Shown here in pieces: positions 60,492-64,000 of a DNA stretch of 64,000 nt (position 1 is its first letter; each line of letters starts with the position of its first letter). The translations under genes were made by a program, and so were the position numbers. The notes under the pieces are model-generated. The model made no database searches. It was given only the letters and a program-made list of their open reading frames with translations, and had not been told where the DNA came from. The stretch is from Micromonospora inositola. GTDB lineage: Bacteria > Actinomycetota > Actinomycetes > Mycobacteriales > Micromonosporaceae. The DNA lies in assembly GCF_900090285.1 (NCBI RefSeq), contig NZ_LT607754.1, positions 2,852,001 to 2,916,000 on the forward strand, read 5' to 3'.

Positions 60492-61301
60492 TCAGCGCGC
60501 GGCTGGCCTTCCGAGCCGGCCCAGGATGTCGGCGTGGAGGTGTCCGTTGGTGGCGATCGCGCTGTTCTCCCCGCCGGCCGGCGCCGGTCGGCCGGCCCGG
60601 TCGGTGACGGTGCCGCCGGCCTCGGTCACGATCGGCACCAGCGCGGCGACGTCCCAGAGCGAAAGCTCCGGCTCCACCATCACGTCCAGCGCCCCCTCGG
60701 CCAGCAGCATGTAGCCGTAAAAGTCGCCGTACGCCCGGCTGCGCCAGGTGTCCCGCATGACCTGCAGGATCGCGTCCAGCCGGCCGGCGGACTCCCAGCC
60801 GGTCAGCGACGAGTAGCAGAAGCTGGCGTCGGCGAGATCCCGCACTCCGGAGACCCGGATCGGCGCGCCGGCGGCGAGGTCCGGTCCGGCGTACGCGCCC
60901 GCGCCCGTCGCGGCCCACCAGCGCCGGCCCAGCGCCGGGGCGGAGACCAGGCCGAGCACCGGGCGGTCGGACTCCAGCAGGGCGATCAGGGTGGCCCAGA
61001 CCGGCACGCCCCGGACGAAGTTCTTGGTGCCGTCGATCGGGTCGACCACCCAGCGCCGCCCGTCGGGTCCGGCGGCCGGCTGCTCGCCGTACTCCTCGCC
61101 GAGCAGGCCGTCGCCCGGTCGGTGCTCGGCCAGCAGGGCGCGGATCTCCCGCTCGACCGCGGTGTCCGCGTCGGAGACCGGGGTCAGGTCCGGCTTCGAC
61201 TCGACCCGCAGGTCGAGGGCGCGGAACCGGGCGGTGGAGATGGCGTCGGCGGCGTCGGCGAGCAGGTGGGCGAGGGCGAGGTCGTCGGCGTACCCGGTCA
61301 T
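60492..61301 (-). CDS. hisN: Histidinol-phosphatase (IMPase family)
   Basis: The 269-residue phosphatase has the metal-binding motifs GLLGEEYGE, VDPIDGTKNFVRG and LWDVAALVPIVTEAGG of inositol-phosphatase-type enzymes. Actinobacterial HisN has this fold and length, and the gene lies near aroA and rsgA as in many relatives. TACCGT lies 6 nt before ATG 61301 (leaderless). General inositol phosphatase activity cannot be excluded from sequence. Confidence 0.86.
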   Translation of the reverse strand: MTGYADDLALAHLLADAADAISTARFRALDLRVESKPDLTPVSDADTAVEREIRALLAEHRPGDGLLGEEYGEQPAAGPDGRRWVVDPIDGTKNFVRGVPVWATLIALLESDRPVLGLVSAPALGRRWWAATGAGAYAGPDLAAGAPIRVSGVRDLADASFCYSSLTGWESAGRLDAILQVMRDTWRSRAYGDFYGYMLLAEGALDVMVEPELSLWDVAALVPIVTEAGGTVTDRAGRPAPAGGENSAIATNGHLHADILGRLGRPAAR

Positions 61302-61328
61302 GCCGAAACGGTAGCGGCGGTCGCCGGG

Positions 61329-62441
61329 TCAGGATCCGGCGGGCGGCGCGTCCGGCCCGCGCTGGTCGCCCTCGCCGGGCCCGCGGTGGTCGGCCTCCCC
61401 GCGCGGGTCGCCCTCGCCGCTGCGGGAGGCCAGCAGCCGGCGGTACGACGCCAGCCGGCGCGGGTCGGCCTTGCCGGTGGCCACCCAGGCGTCCAGCGCG
61501 CAGGCCGCCTCCTCGGCGGTGTGCTGGCAGTTCGCCGGGCAGTCGACCGTCGCCTCCACCAGGTCGGGGAAGCCGTGCAGCAGGCTCTCCGCGGAGACGT
61601 GCGCCAGTCCGAAGCTGCGTACCCCGGGGGTGTCGACGATCCACCCGGGGTCGCCCTTCGCGCCGGGCGCGGGCGGCAGCCGCAGCGCCACCGCGCTGGT
61701 CGAGGTGTGCCGGCCGCGGCCGATCGCGCTGACCGTGCCGACCGCCCGGCCGGCCTCCGGCACGAGGCGGTTGACCAACGTCGACTTGCCGACCCCGGAG
61801 TGGCCGACCAGGACCGAGACGCGCCCGGCGAGCAGCGCGCGCAGGGCGTCCAGGTCCGAGTCCGGCCGGATCAGCACGTACGGCAACTCCAGCTCCGTGT
61901 AGTAGCCGAGCACCGCCTCCGGGCCGGCCAGGTCCGCCTTGGTCAGGCAGAGCAGCGGCTCGATGTCCGCGTCGTACGCGGCCACCAGGCAGCGGTCGAT
62001 GAAGCCGGTGCGCGGCGGCGGGTCGGCCAGCGCGCTGACGATCACCAGCTGGTCGGCGTTGGCCACCACGACCCGCTCCAGCCGGCCCTCGGCGGTGGTC
62101 GCATCGTCCTCGGCGGTGCGCCGCAGCACCGAGCTGCGCTCGGCGATCCGGACGATCCGGGCCAGCGCCCCGGGCACCCCGGACGTGTCCCCGACCAGCC
62201 CGACCCGGTCGCCCACCACCACCGACTTGCGGCCCAGCTCGCGGGCGCGCATCGCGGTCACGGTCGGGTCGTCCGGCCCGGCGTCCGGTCGGACGCAGGT
62301 GTAGCGGCCCCGGTCCACGGCGATCACGAACCCGTCGACCGCGTCGGCGTGCCGGGGGCGGGTGCGCGTACGCGGTCGCGACGACTTCCCGGGTCGGACC
62401 CGTACGTCGTCCTCGTCGTACTCGCGCCGTTTGGTCGCCAG
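61329..62441 (-). CDS. rsgA: Ribosome small-subunit-dependent GTPase A
   Basis: The 370-residue ribosome-assembly GTPase has circularly permuted motifs: G4 LTKADL, G1 GHSGVGKSTL, G3 DTPGVRSF, and the C-terminal zinc knuckle CPANCQHTAEEAAC. The N-terminal REYDEDDVRVRPGKSSRPRT is typical of actinobacterial RsgA, and it extends before GTG 62327. The only start-like codon in front of it is CTG 62441, with AGGGGG 6 nt upstream, so I place the start there. It begins 18 bp after the aroA stop in the same frame. Confidence 0.88.
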   Translation of the reverse strand: MATKRREYDEDDVRVRPGKSSRPRTRTRPRHADAVDGFVIAVDRGRYTCVRPDAGPDDPTVTAMRARELGRKSVVVGDRVGLVGDTSGVPGALARIVRIAERSSVLRRTAEDDATTAEGRLERVVVANADQLVIVSALADPPPRTGFIDRCLVAAYDADIEPLLCLTKADLAGPEAVLGYYTELELPYVLIRPDSDLDALRALLAGRVSVLVGHSGVGKSTLVNRLVPEAGRAVGTVSAIGRGRHTSTSAVALRLPPAPGAKGDPGWIVDTPGVRSFGLAHVSAESLLHGFPDLVEATVDCPANCQHTAEEAACALDAWVATGKADPRRLASYRRLLASRSGEGDPRGEADHRGPGEGDQRGPDAPPAGS

Positions 62442-62459
62442 GACGTGCCCCCTGTCGCG

Positions 62460-63761
62460 TCAGCTCTTGCCGGTCACCATTCCTGACCATAGTGCCGGGA
62501 ACTCGGGCATGGTCTTCGAGGTGCAGGCCACGTCGTCCACCTCGATGCCCGGTACGGCCAGCCCGGCCACCGCGGCGGCGTGCGCCATCCGGTGGTCCGC
62601 GTACGTCCGGAAGGTGCCGCCGCGCAGCGGGCGGGGGTGGATCTCCAGCCCGTCGGCCGACTCGGTGATGTCCGCGCCGAGCGCGGCGAACTCCCGGGCC
62701 AGCGCGGCGATCCGGTCGGTCTCGTGCCCGCGGATGTGCCCGACGCCGGTCAGCCGGGACGGCGAGTCGGCGAGCATGGCCAGCGCGGTCAGCGCCGGGG
62801 TCAGCTCGCTGACGTCGGAGAGGTCGGCGTCCAGGCCGTGCACGGTGCCGGTGCCGCGGACGGTGAGCCCGCTGGTGGTCAGCGTCACCTCGCCGCCCAT
62901 CCGGTGCAGCAGCGTGCGGAGCTGCTCGACCGGCTGCATGCTGCTGCGCGGCCAGCCCTGCAGGGTCACCTCGCCGCCGGTGACCAGCGCGGCGGCGAAG
63001 AACGGCACCGCGCCGGAGAGGTCCGGCTCAATCTCCCAGCCGCGCCCGCTCAGCGGCCCCGGCTCGACCGCCCAGACGTCGGGCACGCTGTCGTCGACCG
63101 CCGCCCCGGCGGCGCGGAGCATCTGCACGGTCATCCGCAGGTGTGGCGCGGAGGGGACCGGCGGGCCCTCGTGCCGGACCACCACGCCCCGGTCGAACCG
63201 CGGGCCGGCCAGCAGCAGCCCGGAGACGAGCTGGCTGGAGGCGGAGGCGTCGATGACCACCTCGCCGCCGGCGACCCGGCCGGTCCCGAGGACCGTCAGC
63301 GGCAGGCTGCCGGTGGCCGGGGTGTGGATGCGTACGCCGAGGGAGCGCAACGCCCCGATCAGCGGGCCGAGCGGGCGGACCCGGGCCTGCGGGTCGCCGT
63401 CGAAGGTGACCCGCCCCTCGGCCAGGCCGGCCACCGGCGGGAGGAAGCGCATCACCGTGCCGGCCAGGCCGACGTCGACGTGCGCCGGGCCGACCAGCCG
63501 GTGCGGCCGGACCAGCCAGCGGTCGTCGTCGGAGATCGACACGTGCGCGCCCAGGGCGCGCAGCCCGCCCGCCATCAGCTCGGTGTCCCGGGCGCGCAGC
63601 GGCCCGCCCAGCGTCGACGGGCCACCGGCCAGCGCGCTGAGGACCAGGGCCCGCGCGGTCATCGACTTGGAACCGGGCAGGCGCAGCGTCGTGGCGACCG
63701 GGTCGCTGGCGGTCGGTGCGGTCCACGGCTGCGGCGGCCGGGTCGCGGTCGGATTCCCCAC
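62460..63761 (-). CDS. aroA: 3-phosphoshikimate 1-carboxyvinyltransferase (EPSP synthase)
   Basis: The 433-residue shikimate enzyme condenses shikimate-3-phosphate with phosphoenolpyruvate. Motifs include LPGSKSMTARALVLSALAGG near the N-terminus, LAGTVMRFLPPVAGLAEG, the catalytic ESDVxEL-like region SDVSELTPAL and the C-terminal TYADHRMAHAAAVAGL. GTG 63761 has CAGAAT 6 nt upstream on the minus strand and is probably leaderless. rsgA follows after 18 bp, so they form one transcription unit. Confidence 0.94.
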   Translation of the reverse strand: MGNPTATRPPQPWTAPTASDPVATTLRLPGSKSMTARALVLSALAGGPSTLGGPLRARDTELMAGGLRALGAHVSISDDDRWLVRPHRLVGPAHVDVGLAGTVMRFLPPVAGLAEGRVTFDGDPQARVRPLGPLIGALRSLGVRIHTPATGSLPLTVLGTGRVAGGEVVIDASASSQLVSGLLLAGPRFDRGVVVRHEGPPVPSAPHLRMTVQMLRAAGAAVDDSVPDVWAVEPGPLSGRGWEIEPDLSGAVPFFAAALVTGGEVTLQGWPRSSMQPVEQLRTLLHRMGGEVTLTTSGLTVRGTGTVHGLDADLSDVSELTPALTALAMLADSPSRLTGVGHIRGHETDRIAALAREFAALGADITESADGLEIHPRPLRGGTFRTYADHRMAHAAAVAGLAVPGIEVDDVACTSKTMPEFPALWSGMVTGKS

Positions 63762-63863
63762 GGTTACATTCTGCCAAGTCCGGCGGCGTATGGAGCCGGC
63801 GGTCGGGCCCGCTCCCGGTTGGCGGGACAGCCGGGAAGCCATCGGCGCGTTAGCGTGTGCGCC

Positions 63864-64000
63864 ATGTGCGGGAGGTACGCGACGTCCCGGAGCGCGGGCG
63901 ACCTGAGCGCGCTGTTCGAGTCGTACGACGAGACCGGCGGCGCGGTCGGCCCGGACTTCAACGTCGCCCCGACCGATCCGGTGCCGCTGGTCCGGCTGGC
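63864..64000 (+). CDS. SRAP (SOS response-associated peptidase, YedK/HMCES-like), start only
   Basis: The first 45 residues are visible, starting MCGRYATS with the catalytic Cys2 that forms a covalent bond with abasic sites in DNA. FNVAPTDPVPLVRL is the next family motif. The gene runs off the window edge. TAGCGT (63851-63856) is 7 nt before ATG 63864, so it is probably leaderless. Confidence 0.88.
   Translation, partial: MCGRYATSRSAGDLSALFESYDETGGAVGPDFNVAPTDPVPLVRL

Noticed and set aside
58300..62490. A minus-strand open frame of nearly 1400 codons across the glycosyltransferase, DMT, hisN and rsgA genes
   Set aside because: It is a by-product of high GC third positions. Its translation is Arg/Gly/Pro-rich without any motif, while the genes in other frames have clear families.
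1..64000. CRISPR array
   Set aside because: No regularly spaced repeats were seen; the short repeats found are dispersed palindromes or junction elements.

Overview
The window is chromosomal DNA of a high-GC actinobacterium, most likely a member of the Micromonosporaceae (Micromonospora or a close relative). The evidence is the very high GC content in third codon positions, mycothiol biosynthesis and mycoredoxin genes, WhiB7, an AdnAB-type helicase-nuclease pair, paired XRE-DUF5753/DUF397 regulators, initiator tRNA genes without an encoded CCA, and many leaderless genes with a TANNNT box 6-8 nt before the start codon. The genus is an inference. No prophage, active transposon, CRISPR array or secondary-metabolite cluster is visible.

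Layout. 1-5.2 kb: a truncated gene end, an S9 peptidase, mshB (mycothiol) with two small membrane proteins, and a GNAT acetyltransferase. 5.2-5.5 kb: a relic of a TnpB transposase gene. 5.6-14.1 kb: ferredoxin, lysine biosynthesis (dapC, dapD, dapE), prephenate dehydrogenase, a SIMPL protein, a P-loop kinase, a sugar O-acetyltransferase and two LOG-family proteins. 14.2-21.3 kb: the AdnA-like/AdnB-like helicase-nuclease operon. 21.3-23.3 kb: a cold-shock protein and a DEAD-box RNA helicase, both with structured leaders. 23.8-26.6 kb: a sulfonate/taurine-type ABC importer behind a 7-7-7 inverted repeat. 26.8-30.5 kb: two M16 peptidase subunits and NudC. 30.6-32.4 kb: an XRE/DUF397 pair. 32.7-46.7 kb: mycoredoxin, uvrD2, a whiB7 attenuator leader, whiB7, an ABC1 kinase, a ThiF-like protein, a zinc ribbon, metalloproteases, a PDZ-Lon protease and a UPF0182 protein. 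As I remember the M. tuberculosis map, this order resembles Rv3193c-Rv3202c. 46.8-49.8 kb: a broken ECF sigma gene, two identical initiator tRNA genes, and an ArsR-like repressor with an MFS exporter. 49.8-64 kb: an orphan Tat-type binding protein, purC, a ribose-phosphate pyrophosphokinase variant, anti-sigma-type ATPases, a two-component system, an SDR, a glycosyltransferase, a DMT transporter, hisN, rsgA, aroA and the start of an SRAP protein.

Most of the DNA is ordinary core genome. The unusual signals lie between genes: (i) a nearly symmetric dapD/dapE divergent promoter whose two -10 boxes share a 10-bp palindrome; (ii) a repeated junction element of about 51-57 nt that carries the Shine-Dalgarno site of the downstream gene in two operons; (iii) a family of 55-nt palindromes that begin and end with GATC; (iv) a whiB7 leader with an upstream ORF, a perfect intrinsic terminator and a competing pairing; (v) two gene relics (TnpB and an ECF sigma factor).
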